Counted from the first letter of the stretch, positions 1-7,277 are shown. The stretch: 8,587 nt of DNA from CBIFWW01 sp966186435 (GCA_966186435.1 CBIFWW010000139.1:1-8587), one strand, 5' to 3'. The notes: generated by a model from the letters alone, not told the origin. A program made the numbers and translations.

Positions 1-2060
1 TGGTGCCGGTGTCCGTGATGTTTGGCCGCTCACCGGGCCGTGAAAAAGGCGAGGTGAATCCGCCGCTGCGCATGCTGAACGGCTTGCAGAAATTCTTCGC
101 CGTCACCTGGTTGGGACGCGACAGCTTTGTTCGCTTCTCACCGTCGGTTTCCCTACGCTGGATGGCGACGGAACACGGCACCGATAAAACCATCGCCCAG
201 AAACTGGCCCGCGTCGCGCGGATGCATTTTGCCCGCCAGCGTCTGGCCGCCACCGGGCCAAAGCTGCCGGTGCGTCAGGATTTGTTCAATAAGCTGCTGG
301 CATCTAAAGCCATTGCCCGCGCCGTTGAAGACGAGGCCCGCAGCAAGAAAATCTCCCATGAGAAGGCCCAGCAAAATGCCGTGGCGCTGATGGAAGAGAT
401 TGCCGCCAACTTCTCTTACGAATCGATTCGTATCACCGATCGGGTACTGGGCTTTACCTGGAACCGCCTGTATCAGGGCATCAACGTCCATAATGCGGAG
501 CGGGTGCGTCAGCTGGCCCATGAAGGCCATGAAATTGTTTATGTGCCATGCCACCGCAGCCACATGGATTACCTGCTACTTTCATATGTGCTGTATCACC
601 AGGGCCTGGTGCCACCGCATATTGCCGCCGGTATCAATCTCAACTTCTGGCCCGCTGGCCCGATTTTCCGCCGCCTGGGTGCCTTCTTTATCCGCCGTAC
701 CTTTAAAGGCAACAAGCTTTACTCCACAGTGTTCCGTGAATACCTGGGTGAGCTGTTTACCCGTGGCTATTCGGTTGAATACTTTGTGGAAGGTGGCCGT
801 TCCCGTACCGGGCGTTTGCTCGATCCTAAGACCGGCACCCTGTCGATGACCATCCAGGCCATGCTGCGCGGCGGTACCCGCCCGATTACCCTGGTGCCAA
901 TCTACATCGGCTATGAACACGTAATGGAAGTGGGCACCTATGCTAATGAACTGCGTGGTGCCACCAAAGAGAAAGAGAGCCTGCTCCAGATGCTACGCGG
1001 CCTTAGCAAACTGCGTAACCTCGGCCAGGGCTATGTGAACTTTGGTGAGCCTATCCCGCTGATAAGTTGGTTAAACCAGCGGGTGCCAGAGTGGCGTGAG
1101 TCTATCGACCCAATTGAAGCCGTGCGCCCGACCTGGCTGACGCCAACGGTGAATGAAATCGCCAAAACCATTATGGTGCGGATTAACAACGCCGGGGCGG
1201 CCAACGCCATGAACCTGTGTTGTACCGCGCTGTTGGCTTCCCGCCAGCGCTCTCTTACCCGCGAGCAGTTGACCGAGCAGCTGGATTGCTACCTGGCCCT
1301 GCTGCGTAATGTGCCTTATTCACCGGATGCCACTACGCCAGCGATGGATGCCCCGGCGCTGATTGACCACGCGCTGCAAATGAATAAGTTCGAGGTTGAA
1401 AAAGATACCATCGGGGACATCATCATTCTGCCGCGCGAGCAGGCCGTGTTGATGACTTACTACCGCAACAACCTGATGCATATGCTGATTATGCCATCAC
1501 TGCTAGCGGCGATTATCACTCAGCACCGTAAAATCACCCGAGCAGAACTGCTTCGTCAGGTAGAGGTACTTTACCCGATGCTTAAAGCCGAGCTGTTCAT
1601 GCACTGGGCGAAGGCAGACGTTGCCAATGTGGTGGATAAGCTGGTTGAGGAACTGGCGCGTCAAGGCCTGGTGGAACTCAATGCCGATAGCGTAGAGATC
1701 AGTCCTGAGCGTTCACGCACCCTGCAACTGCTGGCGGCTGGCGCCCGGGAAACCATCCAACGCTATGCCATCACCTTCTGGCTGTTGAGTGCCAACCCGT
1801 CCATCAACCGTGGCACCCTGGAAAAAGAGAGCCGTACCGTGGCCCAGCGCCTGTCGGTACTCCACGGGATTAATGCCCCAGAGTTCTTCGATAAAGCGGT
1901 GTTCTCCTCCCTGGTGCTTACCCTGCGTGATGAAGGCTACATCAGCGATACCGGTGATGCTGAGCCAGGCGAAACCATCAAGGTTTATCAGATGCTGGCT
2001 GAACTGATGACCTCGGATGTACGCCTGACGGTGGAAAGCGCTGCTGCTGGCGGCGAATAA
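1..2060 (+). CDS. plsB: Glycerol-3-phosphate 1-O-acyltransferase PlsB (5'-truncated by window)
   Basis: PlsB is an inner-membrane enzyme that acylates sn-glycerol-3-phosphate at position 1, the first step of phospholipid synthesis. The reading frame is open from the left edge (first full codon at base 3) to TAA at 2058-2060, giving 685 residues. The acyltransferase blocks are all visible: HRSHMD (H-x4-D, visible residues 184-189), then GNKLYS, then the glycerol-3-phosphate-binding FVEGGRSRTGR (Glu at about 263), then the VPIYIGYE block. The H-x4-D motif is at 306-311 in the ~807-residue E. coli enzyme, so about 122 N-terminal residues lie outside the window. The GTG at base 3 is an internal Val codon, not a start. 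The conserved C-terminal domain reaches its normal end, and no frameshift is seen. The gene converges on ubiA and ends at a shared terminator. Its promoter is off-window. Confidence 0.97.
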   Translation, partial: VPVSVMFGRSPGREKGEVNPPLRMLNGLQKFFAVTWLGRDSFVRFSPSVSLRWMATEHGTDKTIAQKLARVARMHFARQRLAATGPKLPVRQDLFNKLLASKAIARAVEDEARSKKISHEKAQQNAVALMEEIAANFSYESIRITDRVLGFTWNRLYQGINVHNAERVRQLAHEGHEIVYVPCHRSHMDYLLLSYVLYHQGLVPPHIAAGINLNFWPAGPIFRRLGAFFIRRTFKGNKLYSTVFREYLGELFTRGYSVEYFVEGGRSRTGRLLDPKTGTLSMTIQAMLRGGTRPITLVPIYIGYEHVMEVGTYANELRGATKEKESLLQMLRGLSKLRNLGQGYVNFGEPIPLISWLNQRVPEWRESIDPIEAVRPTWLTPTVNEIAKTIMVRINNAGAANAMNLCCTALLASRQRSLTREQLTEQLDCYLALLRNVPYSPDATTPAMDAPALIDHALQMNKFEVEKDTIGDIIILPREQAVLMTYYRNNLMHMLIMPSLLAAIITQHRKITRAELLRQVEVLYPMLKAELFMHWAKADVANVVDKLVEELARQGLVELNADSVEISPERSRTLQLLAAGARETIQRYAITFWLLSANPSINRGTLEKESRTVAQRLSVLHGINAPEFFDKAVFSSLVLTLRDEGYISDTGDAEPGETIKVYQMLAELMTSDVRLTVESAAAGGE

Positions 2061-2077
2061 CCGAATCAAAAGGTGTA

Positions 2078-2103
2078 AAAAAGGCGGGATATCCCGCCTT
2101 TTT
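2078..2103. terminator. Bidirectional intrinsic terminator between plsB and ubiA
   Basis: The 26 bases form a perfect inverted repeat. A GC-rich stem (GGCGGG/CCCGCC) is centred on GATATC, with a run of A on the left and T on the right. Read rightward, the hairpin is followed by TTTTT and can end plsB transcripts. Read leftward, it is likewise followed by U residues and can end the ubiC-ubiA transcript. It starts 17 bp after the plsB stop and ends 16 bp from the ubiA stop, as expected for a shared terminator between convergent genes. Confidence 0.93.
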
Positions 2104-2119
2104 CTCTATCTGGCACCGG

Positions 2120-2992
2120 CTAAAGGTGCATATAGCTCAGTACCAGGCCGAGGAACAACACCAGCCCCACATAGTTATTATTGAGGAAAGCGTTAAAGCA
2201 GGCATCGCGCTCGCGCTTGGCCGTGAGCTTTTGCTGATAAACAAACAGCGCCGCCGCCAGCAACAAGGCCCAGTAAAACGCCCCGCCCAGTTGATTTAAC
2301 CAACCTACTGCCGCCATCAGCCCCAATACCGCCGCCTGGAACAGACCAATAATCACATTGTCGTAACGGCCAAACAGAATGGCGGTGGATTTGATGCCGA
2401 TCTTTAAATCATCATCGCGATCGACCATGGCGTATTGGGTGTCGTATGCCACAGACCAACAAATGTTTGCCATAAACATCAGCCAGCAGGAGAGCGGCAC
2501 TGCTTCACTGACGGCGGCAAAGGCCATCGGAATTGACCAGCCAAAAGCCATACCCAGCACTACCTGCGGCAGGTTAGTGACCCGTTTCATAAACGGGTAA
2601 ATCCACGCCAGCGCCAGCCCGGCCACCGAAAGCAAAATGGTCATTTTGTTTAAGGTCAGTACCAGTAGGAAGGAAAGCCCCACCAGCACCGCGAATAAAA
2701 TCCTCGCTTCCCGCTCGGTGACCGCCCCGCTGGGTAGCGGACGGTTGGCGGTGCGCTTCACGTGGCCGTCAAATTTACGGTCGGCATAGTCATTCACTAC
2801 ACAGCCTGCGGCACGCATCAGCCATACCCCGGCGACAAACACCGCTAGGATCCACAGCGGCGGCGCGCCCGGCGTAGCCATCCACAGCGCCCATAACGTC
2901 GGCCAAAGCAGTAGTAATGCGCCAATAGGTTTATCCGTGCGCATTAAACGGTGATAAGCCATTAATTTATTGGGATTTATAGTCCATTCCAT
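2120..2992 (-). CDS. ubiA: 4-hydroxybenzoate octaprenyltransferase UbiA
   Basis: UbiA is an integral inner-membrane prenyltransferase. It attaches the polyprenyl tail to 4-hydroxybenzoate, the product of the neighbouring UbiC, in ubiquinone biosynthesis. The protein has 290 residues, the same as E. coli UbiA, and is made of many hydrophobic helices. Both Mg-diphosphate-binding aspartate motifs are present: NDYADRKFD (residues 67-75, Asp71 and Asp75) and DTQYAMVDRDDD (184-195, Asp191 and Asp195). The YPFMKR segment contains Arg137. The ATG start is preceded by GAGGGG about 8 nt upstream. Only 20 bp separate it from the ubiC stop, so the two genes are almost certainly cotranscribed. It ends in TAG and faces plsB across the shared terminator. 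Nothing appears damaged. Confidence 0.97.
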   Translation of the reverse strand: MEWTINPNKLMAYHRLMRTDKPIGALLLLWPTLWALWMATPGAPPLWILAVFVAGVWLMRAAGCVVNDYADRKFDGHVKRTANRPLPSGAVTEREARILFAVLVGLSFLLVLTLNKMTILLSVAGLALAWIYPFMKRVTNLPQVVLGMAFGWSIPMAFAAVSEAVPLSCWLMFMANICWSVAYDTQYAMVDRDDDLKIGIKSTAILFGRYDNVIIGLFQAAVLGLMAAVGWLNQLGGAFYWALLLAAALFVYQQKLTAKRERDACFNAFLNNNYVGLVLFLGLVLSYMHL

Positions 2993-3012
2993 TTATTACC
3001 CCTCACAACGTA

Positions 3013-3519
3013 TTACCAATACACCGGCGCTGGCGGCAGAAACAGCTCGGTTAATAATAGCGGTTTCCCAGAGAGCCGCAGGCGGGAACGACGCCCCCAG
3101 CACTCCCCATTCTTACCGGTTTGGATAAAATCACGCGTCAACGTTGACGACGTAAACAAATAGCGCCCCAGGGGCGTGGTCCCCATGTTACGTAGCTTAA
3201 GCTCCGGCCCGTTGAGGGTGGACTCCGGCACCAGGGTGCGCCCGGCGAGCCAGGGGACGCCATCCCCGCACAGTAAGATCTCACGCAGCCAGAAGCGCCC
3301 ATCAGCAGGCAGCAGTTCGGCTTCTTCTGGCGTGGCGGCTTCAAGCCCGACAAACCCTTCAAACAGTATTTCAACACTGACTGTATGGCAATGCTGCTCG
3401 AAGCGCTTAGTCATCGAGTCTTCCAACAATAGCCAGTCGCTTAATGCGGCATCAAGGTCAGATGGGTGCTCAGGAAAATACGCTATAGCGCGGAGTTGTT
3501 GGAGCGCGTGGTGAGGCAT
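3013..3519 (-). CDS. ubiC: Chorismate pyruvate-lyase UbiC
   Basis: UbiC is a soluble cytoplasmic enzyme that removes pyruvate from chorismate to give 4-hydroxybenzoate, the first committed step of ubiquinone synthesis. With the ATG at 3519 the product has 168 residues, against 165 in E. coli. Family landmarks are DWLLLEDSMTKRFE (28-41), WLREILLC with the substrate-binding Arg79, PLGRYLFTSSTLTRD (116-130) and the C-terminal RSRLRLSGKPLLLTELFLP with Glu158. The start was chosen because GGAG lies 8 nt upstream. A frame extension back to an ATG at 3603 would add 28 residues, but it has no Shine-Dalgarno sequence, the added residues do not resemble the family, and it would cross the likely promoter. 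ubiC is first in an operon with ubiA and is insulated from malM by a strong terminator. Confidence 0.95.
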   Translation of the reverse strand: MPHHALQQLRAIAYFPEHPSDLDAALSDWLLLEDSMTKRFEQHCHTVSVEILFEGFVGLEAATPEEAELLPADGRFWLREILLCGDGVPWLAGRTLVPESTLNGPELKLRNMGTTPLGRYLFTSSTLTRDFIQTGKNGECWGRRSRLRLSGKPLLLTELFLPPAPVYW

Positions 3520-3527
3520 TGCCTGAT

Positions 3528-3531
3528 CTCC
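3528..3531 (-). promoter_or_regulatory. Shine-Dalgarno site that fixes the ubiC start
   Basis: Read leftward, the sequence is GGAG followed by 8 nt and then the ATG at 3519. No comparable site precedes the upstream in-frame ATG at 3603, where TTGCGTTATT stands in front of the codon. This supports the 168-residue UbiC. Confidence 0.75.
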
Positions 3532-3549
3532 GGGGAAATTTCTTGCGGC

Positions 3550-3555
3550 ATTGTA
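3550..3555 (-). promoter_or_regulatory. Candidate -10 element of the ubiC-ubiA promoter
   Basis: Read leftward, this hexamer is TACAAT, five of six matches to TATAAT. It would put the transcript start near 3543 and give a leader of about 24 nt ahead of ubiC. A promoter is needed here because the malM terminator lies just upstream at 3636-3660. No good -35 hexamer is found 16-18 bp upstream, so the assignment is tentative and an activator or a different -10 is possible. Confidence 0.35.
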
Positions 3556-3635
3556 GCGCAGAACCGGTAGGCCGTGTTGGGTAAAGCGAAGATGACAGAA
3601 CAATAACGCAACAACGGTGCAACACTATTAGGGTT

Positions 3636-3660
3636 AAAAAAGGGTGCGCCGAAGCGCACC
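3636..3660 (-). terminator. Intrinsic terminator of the malK-lamB-malM operon
   Basis: Read leftward, a perfect 7-bp stem GGTGCGC/GCGCACC is closed by a TTCG tetraloop (UUCG in RNA). One C and six T residues follow. It begins 34 nt after the malM stop codon. The stable tetraloop, GC-rich stem and U-tract are typical of an efficient Rho-independent terminator. It separates maltose-operon transcription from ubiC. Confidence 0.93.
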
Positions 3661-3694
3661 AGTACTACCAAGCATCAGCAGCGTGGGGTAACGG

Positions 3695-4669
3695 CTACCC
3701 CTTGCCTTTTACACTGCTGATAAACGTTGAACGTGCGGACTTAGAACCCAGGCGTTCGGCTTCATTCAGCAGTTTCAAGGCTTTGTCGATATCCCCTTTA
3801 TCCACGGCGGATTTAATCGCGTTGTTAAAGTAGGACTCGGTATCATTGAGCATCGGTTCGCTCTTCGCCGCAGGGGCTGGTGCCGGGGCCACAACCGGAG
3901 CAGCAGCCGGAGCCGGGGCTGCATAAGCAGTGGCTGGGGCGGTATAGGCGGTAGATGGGGCGGCGGTATTACCAACGGTAACATTCGCCGTACCGGAAGA
4001 GCCAAACAGCGGCCCGACTAATACGCTGGATGCGGTGTTAGTACTCACTTTTAGTTTAACCAGCCCATCCTGGCCATGACGGGCAATCGGATCCGGGATA
4101 TCCGGTACCGCATTGCCGGTGCCTTTGGCGTAGGCTTTAGCCGGGTCAAGCAATGTAGTGGTTTGCTGCAAATCTTTCTGGGTGGTGAACACCAGGATAT
4201 ACAGCTTTTGCTGGCCCAGCGCCGGGGTCAGTTTCATCATGCCTTCCAGACGATCGGCAGACATCACGCCGGGGGCCTGGTAGGTGAAGTAACTGCTTGG
4301 GAAGTAAGCAGATGGCGTCAGGTTCTGGTCTAAAATCAAAACGTTCGGTGCAAAAACGCTGTTTTTCTGTACTTCGCTGGTTAGCGTTAGGGTGATTTCA
4401 CCGATATTGCCCGGCACGCTATAAGCGGCCACTGGCCCGGTAATCCCCGGTACATTCAGGCTTTGCCCAACGGTCGATAAATTGGTTGATTGGGTTTTAC
4501 CCTGGAGCACTGGCGTCCACTGTAACTGCTGCAACGCAGCGGCCGGGATCTGCGGTGCGGCAGAGGTATCTTGTGGAACGATATTCACGTCCGCCAGGGT
4601 GATGGCCGGGGTGCTGGCAAGCAGACCGGCACTCAGGCAGAGTGCAACGAGACTTTTTTTCATTTTCAT
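3695..4669 (-). CDS. malM: Maltose operon periplasmic protein MalM
   Basis: MalM is the last gene of the malK-lamB-malM operon, a periplasmic protein whose precise role is not established. The product has 324 residues, against about 306 in E. coli. A signal peptide with a basic start (MKMKK) and a hydrophobic core ends at LTLA-type residue 26, before Asp27. The body carries conserved stretches such as GPVAAYSVP (78-86), SVFAPNVLILDQN (104-116) and PGVMSADRLEG (133-143), and the C-terminus has MLNDTESYFNNAIKSAVDKGDIDKA and the end SFISSVKGKG-like tail. An Ala/Pro-rich linker at about 236-268 joins the two parts and explains the extra length; it includes two 7-residue repeats (STAYTAP, ATAYAAP). 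GAGG lies 8 nt before the ATG. The gap to lamB is 139 bp and contains hairpins. A strong terminator follows. Confidence 0.95.
   Translation of the reverse strand: MKMKKSLVALCLSAGLLASTPAITLADVNIVPQDTSAAPQIPAAALQQLQWTPVLQGKTQSTNLSTVGQSLNVPGITGPVAAYSVPGNIGEITLTLTSEVQKNSVFAPNVLILDQNLTPSAYFPSSYFTYQAPGVMSADRLEGMMKLTPALGQQKLYILVFTTQKDLQQTTTLLDPAKAYAKGTGNAVPDIPDPIARHGQDGLVKLKVSTNTASSVLVGPLFGSSGTANVTVGNTAAPSTAYTAPATAYAAPAPAAAPVVAPAPAPAAKSEPMLNDTESYFNNAIKSAVDKGDIDKALKLLNEAERLGSKSARSTFISSVKGKG
3866..3964 (-). repeat. Ala/Pro-rich low-complexity linker in malM
   Basis: These codons encode MalM residues about 236-268, made almost entirely of Ala, Pro, Thr, Tyr and Val. They include a tandem heptapeptide STAYTAP-ATAYAAP (239-252), followed by AP repeats. 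GC-rich, repetitive codons (GCC, CCG, GCT) make it prone to slippage. It joins the N-terminal domain to the conserved C-terminal helical segment and is longer than I recall for E. coli by about 18 residues. Confidence 0.8.
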
Positions 4670-4747
4670 TGTAATAACCTCGATAGGAACCCATCAGGCG
4701 TTCGCAGGCAAAAGCGCGCCGGGGGGTAACGGGAAGCAAACTGGTTT

Positions 4748-4761
4748 GGTTCAAGAGAACC
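4748..4761. other. Small hairpin in the lamB-malM spacer
   Basis: GGTTC and GAACC form a perfect 5-bp stem around a 4-nt loop (AAGA on the plus strand, TCTT in the transcript). It directly abuts the larger hairpin at 4762-4781. It lies in the transcribed spacer between lamB and malM. Confidence 0.65.
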
Positions 4762-4781
4762 GGGAGGGGTTGCCCCCTCCC
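4762..4781 (-). other. Strong GC hairpin 27 nt after lamB, without a U-tract
   Basis: GGGAGGGG pairs with CCCCTCCC in an 8-bp stem closed by a 4-nt loop. In the operon transcript it begins 27 nt after the lamB stop codon. The next bases are GGTTCTCTTG rather than a run of U, so it is not a classical intrinsic terminator. A role in protecting the lamB 3' end, or partial attenuation before malM, is a reasonable inference: lamB normally needs far more product than malM. Confidence 0.7.
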
Positions 4782-4808
4782 TATAACGGAACTACTTAAG
4801 CAGGTTGA

Positions 4809-6116
4809 TTACCACCAGATTTCCATCTGGGCGCCGAAGGTCCACTCATCGTTGTCGCCACGGTTAGTGTTGCCGAACGGCGTGAAAGAGCCACTCGCCA
4901 CTTGGTATTTGGTAGCGCTGCCGTTGTCGTCTTTGGCATAACCCCATTTCTCATCCCACTTAGCATAAGTTGCGAAGACACGGATTGCCGGACGGGACCA
5001 GATGCTGTCGCCCGCCTGCCACTGCTGTGCAAGGGTGATTTTGTATTGGTTGTTTTTGTCGCCAGTTTCCTGGGATTTCACATTGTCGTAGCCCACTTCC
5101 ATCAGGGTGCTCATGATAGGGGTCCATTTGAACATTGGGCGTACACCCACGGTCCACCAATCAGTACCTTGGTTATCATCACGATCGATCTTTTGGTACA
5201 TGCCGACATACATCAGATCCCAACGCTCGCCCAGAGAGATTGCACCGTGATCCAACACGCGCCACAGTTTACCGTCGTTATCAACGCTGCCGCCTTGCGC
5301 CTGACCTTTACCGTTGGAGGTCATAGAGTCAGTGGCGTATTGCAGAACGAACTTGTTGTAGCCTTTCAGCATGCTCTGGGTGTGCTCAGCGGTGAACATC
5401 CAGCCATCTTTGGATGCGCCATCCTGGAGGTAGTAATCATCAGGAATGTTGGTGTGGCCATAGTCCACGCCCAATTCCAGCGTACCGCCTGGGTTCAATT
5501 CCATACCCGCTAAACGCAGGTCGAACACATCATTAGGAACTTTGTTGTTATAAACCCGTGAGCCGTTGGAATAATCGGCAAAGGATTGGGATCCCCCTTG
5601 CTCAGAAGAACGGGTTGCTGCGAAGGAGAGCTTACCAAAGCCCAAATCGACATTTTCCAGACCGGCACCTGGGCCTGAAATATCCCAGTAGTAGAAGTCA
5701 ATCATGTGCACGTCATGACGCTGGTAGAAACGCTTACCGGCCCAGATAGTGGAGCCTGGCAGCCAGTCAATCAGGTTTTTCCCCTGGACGTTAGCTTCAC
5801 GGAAAGCCGGATCGGTGGCTTCCCAGTCGTTGTCCTGTGCCACGGAGTAAGCCACGTTAGTATCGAAGTAGAAGCTCTTATCGCCCTCTTTCCATACTTC
5901 CTGGCCCAGTTTCAGCTCGGCATAGGTTTCACATTCGTTACCCAGACGGTATTTGCTTTGAGCACCGGTGGACTGGAAGCACTGCTGCTCGCCGCCGCTG
6001 CCGGTATAACCAATACCTGAACGGGCATAACCGTGGAAATCGACGGCCATGGCATTCGCAGACAGGATACCTGTCGCGACGGCTACCGCCAGTGGGAGTT
6101 TGCGCAGAGTAATCAT
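4809..6116 (-). CDS. lamB: Maltoporin LamB
   Basis: LamB is a trimeric 18-stranded outer-membrane channel for maltose and maltodextrins, and the lambda-type phage receptor in E. coli. The precursor has 435 residues (446 in E. coli). The signal peptide is residues 1-24, with cleavage after AMA and before VDFHGYARSG. In mature numbering the greasy-slide residues Tyr6, Tyr41 and Trp74 are present, as are Tyr118, Arg8, Arg33, Arg82, Arg109, His113 and Asp116. Cys22 and Cys38 can form the loop disulfide. It ends in EIWW, the usual aromatic C-terminal assembly signal. The shorter length comes mainly from the sixth extracellular loop. The start ATG has AGGAG 8 nt upstream; E. coli begins Met-Met, here a single Met. 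It follows malK by 45 bp and precedes malM in the same operon. Confidence 0.97.
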   Translation of the reverse strand: MITLRKLPLAVAVATGILSANAMAVDFHGYARSGIGYTGSGGEQQCFQSTGAQSKYRLGNECETYAELKLGQEVWKEGDKSFYFDTNVAYSVAQDNDWEATDPAFREANVQGKNLIDWLPGSTIWAGKRFYQRHDVHMIDFYYWDISGPGAGLENVDLGFGKLSFAATRSSEQGGSQSFADYSNGSRVYNNKVPNDVFDLRLAGMELNPGGTLELGVDYGHTNIPDDYYLQDGASKDGWMFTAEHTQSMLKGYNKFVLQYATDSMTSNGKGQAQGGSVDNDGKLWRVLDHGAISLGERWDLMYVGMYQKIDRDDNQGTDWWTVGVRPMFKWTPIMSTLMEVGYDNVKSQETGDKNNQYKITLAQQWQAGDSIWSRPAIRVFATYAKWDEKWGYAKDDNGSATKYQVASGSFTPFGNTNRGDNDEWTFGAQMEIWW

Positions 6117-6120
6117 CGTT

Positions 6121-6136
6121 CTATCTCCTGAGATAG
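6121..6136 (-). other. Hairpin over the lamB ribosome-binding site
   Basis: In the transcript CTATCT pairs with AGATAG around the loop CAGG, a 6-bp AU-rich stem. The Shine-Dalgarno AGGAG is partly in the loop and partly in the 3' arm, and the stem ends 4 nt before the lamB ATG. The fold is weak, so it may only tune translation. Confidence 0.5.
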
Positions 6137-6161
6137 TTTATTTTTTTGTTATCTGGAATGC

Positions 6162-7271
6162 TTAAACACCCGGCTCTTGATGTAACCGACGGCACGCGGA
6201 ACCATCCACACGGAATAAATGGCAGCGTTCTGGCGGCAAGCCGATAGCGAATGTTGCACCCTCTTGAACCAGCACCACGTCATTCTGGCGGTAGACCAGG
6301 TTTTGACGGATAGCGGGGATCTGGATATGGATCTGGGTTTCATGACCAAGCTGCTCTACCACCTGTACTTCCCCTTCCAGGGTGACATCGGCGATATCGC
6401 AGGGCAGCAAGTGCTCCGGGCGGATACCTAAAGACATATTGGCGCCAACCTGGACGTTGACACTGTCCACCGGCAGCCACACTTGCTGGTGATTCGGCAG
6501 TTCGACCTGCACTTGATCGATAGCGGTAGCAGTCACTTTCACCGGCAGGAAGTTCATTTTGGGTGAGCCAATAAAGCCCGCCACAAAGCGATCCGCCGGG
6601 TAGTGATACAGTTCAAGAGGTCGACCGACTTGCGCCACCCGGCCTGCGTCCAGCACCACAATCTTGTCGGCGAGGGTCATCGCCTCAACCTGATCGTGGG
6701 TGACGTAAATCATGGTGCGCTTGAGGCGCTTGTGAAGACGAGATATCTCAATGCGCATCTGGACGCGTAAGGCGGCATCCAGGTTAGAGAGCGGTTCATC
6801 CAACAGGAACACATCCGGCTCCGCTACCAGGGTACGGCCAATAGCCACCCGCTGACGTTGGCCGCCGGAAAGCGCCTTTGGACGGCGTTCCAACAAGTGG
6901 GCCAATTGCAGTGTTTCGGCCACCTGATTAACGCGCTGATTTATGAGATCCTTCTTCGCACCCGCCAGTTTCAGACCAAATGACATGTTCTCCGCCACGC
7001 TCAGGTGGGGGTACAACGCATAAGACTGGAATACCATCCCCACGCCACGCTGGGATGGGGGGACATCGTTCATTCGGGTTTCACCAATAAACAGGTCACC
7101 GCTAGTAATGGTTTCCAGGCCAGCAATCATGCGCAGCAGCGTGGATTTACCGCAGCCTGACGGCCCGACAAATACCACAAATTCCCCGGCTTCTACGGTG
7201 AGGTCGATATCCTTCGACACCACCACATCACCCCAGGCTTTGGTTACATTTCGCAGCTGAACGCTTGCCAT
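6162..7271 (-). CDS. malK: Maltose/maltodextrin ABC transporter ATPase MalK
   Basis: MalK is the ATP-hydrolysing subunit of the MalFGK2 inner-membrane importer. It also restrains the activator MalT when transport is idle and is the target of inducer exclusion by EIIA-Glc in E. coli. The 369-residue protein (E. coli 371) has Walker A GPSGCGKST (36-44), the Q-loop Gln82, the ABC signature LSGGQ (134-138), Walker B VFLLDE (Asp158, Glu159), the D-loop SNLD (162-165) and the switch His192. A C-terminal regulatory domain follows from about 236. The ATG at 7271 matches the family start MASVQL and has AGGGAG 6 nt upstream. An in-frame GTG five codons earlier is rejected. It is first in the malK-lamB-malM operon and is transcribed divergently from malE. 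Confidence 0.97.
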   Translation of the reverse strand: MASVQLRNVTKAWGDVVVSKDIDLTVEAGEFVVFVGPSGCGKSTLLRMIAGLETITSGDLFIGETRMNDVPPSQRGVGMVFQSYALYPHLSVAENMSFGLKLAGAKKDLINQRVNQVAETLQLAHLLERRPKALSGGQRQRVAIGRTLVAEPDVFLLDEPLSNLDAALRVQMRIEISRLHKRLKRTMIYVTHDQVEAMTLADKIVVLDAGRVAQVGRPLELYHYPADRFVAGFIGSPKMNFLPVKVTATAIDQVQVELPNHQQVWLPVDSVNVQVGANMSLGIRPEHLLPCDIADVTLEGEVQVVEQLGHETQIHIQIPAIRQNLVYRQNDVVLVQEGATFAIGLPPERCHLFRVDGSACRRLHQEPGV

Positions 7272-7277
7272 GCCCTT

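Noticed and set aside
3..5. GTG at base 3 as the plsB start
   Set aside because: The frame is open to the left edge, and about 122 residues of the normal PlsB N-terminus are missing, so it is an internal codon.
3520..3603. Longer ubiC starting at ATG 3603 (196 residues)
   Set aside because: No Shine-Dalgarno sequence precedes it, the extra residues do not resemble the family, and it overlaps the probable promoter.
4670..4808. REP/PU-type repeat in the lamB-malM spacer
   Set aside because: The hairpins do not match the REP consensus and no second copy is seen in the window.
4902..5513. 203-residue open frame on the plus strand opposite lamB
   Set aside because: It lies wholly antisense to the unmistakable lamB gene, has no recognisable motif or ribosome-binding site, and is explained by codon bias on the opposite strand.
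6121..6150. Plus-strand terminator-like hairpin followed by T-rich sequence
   Set aside because: No plus-strand gene needs it; the stem is short and AT-rich, and the same bases serve as the lamB ribosome-binding region on the minus strand.
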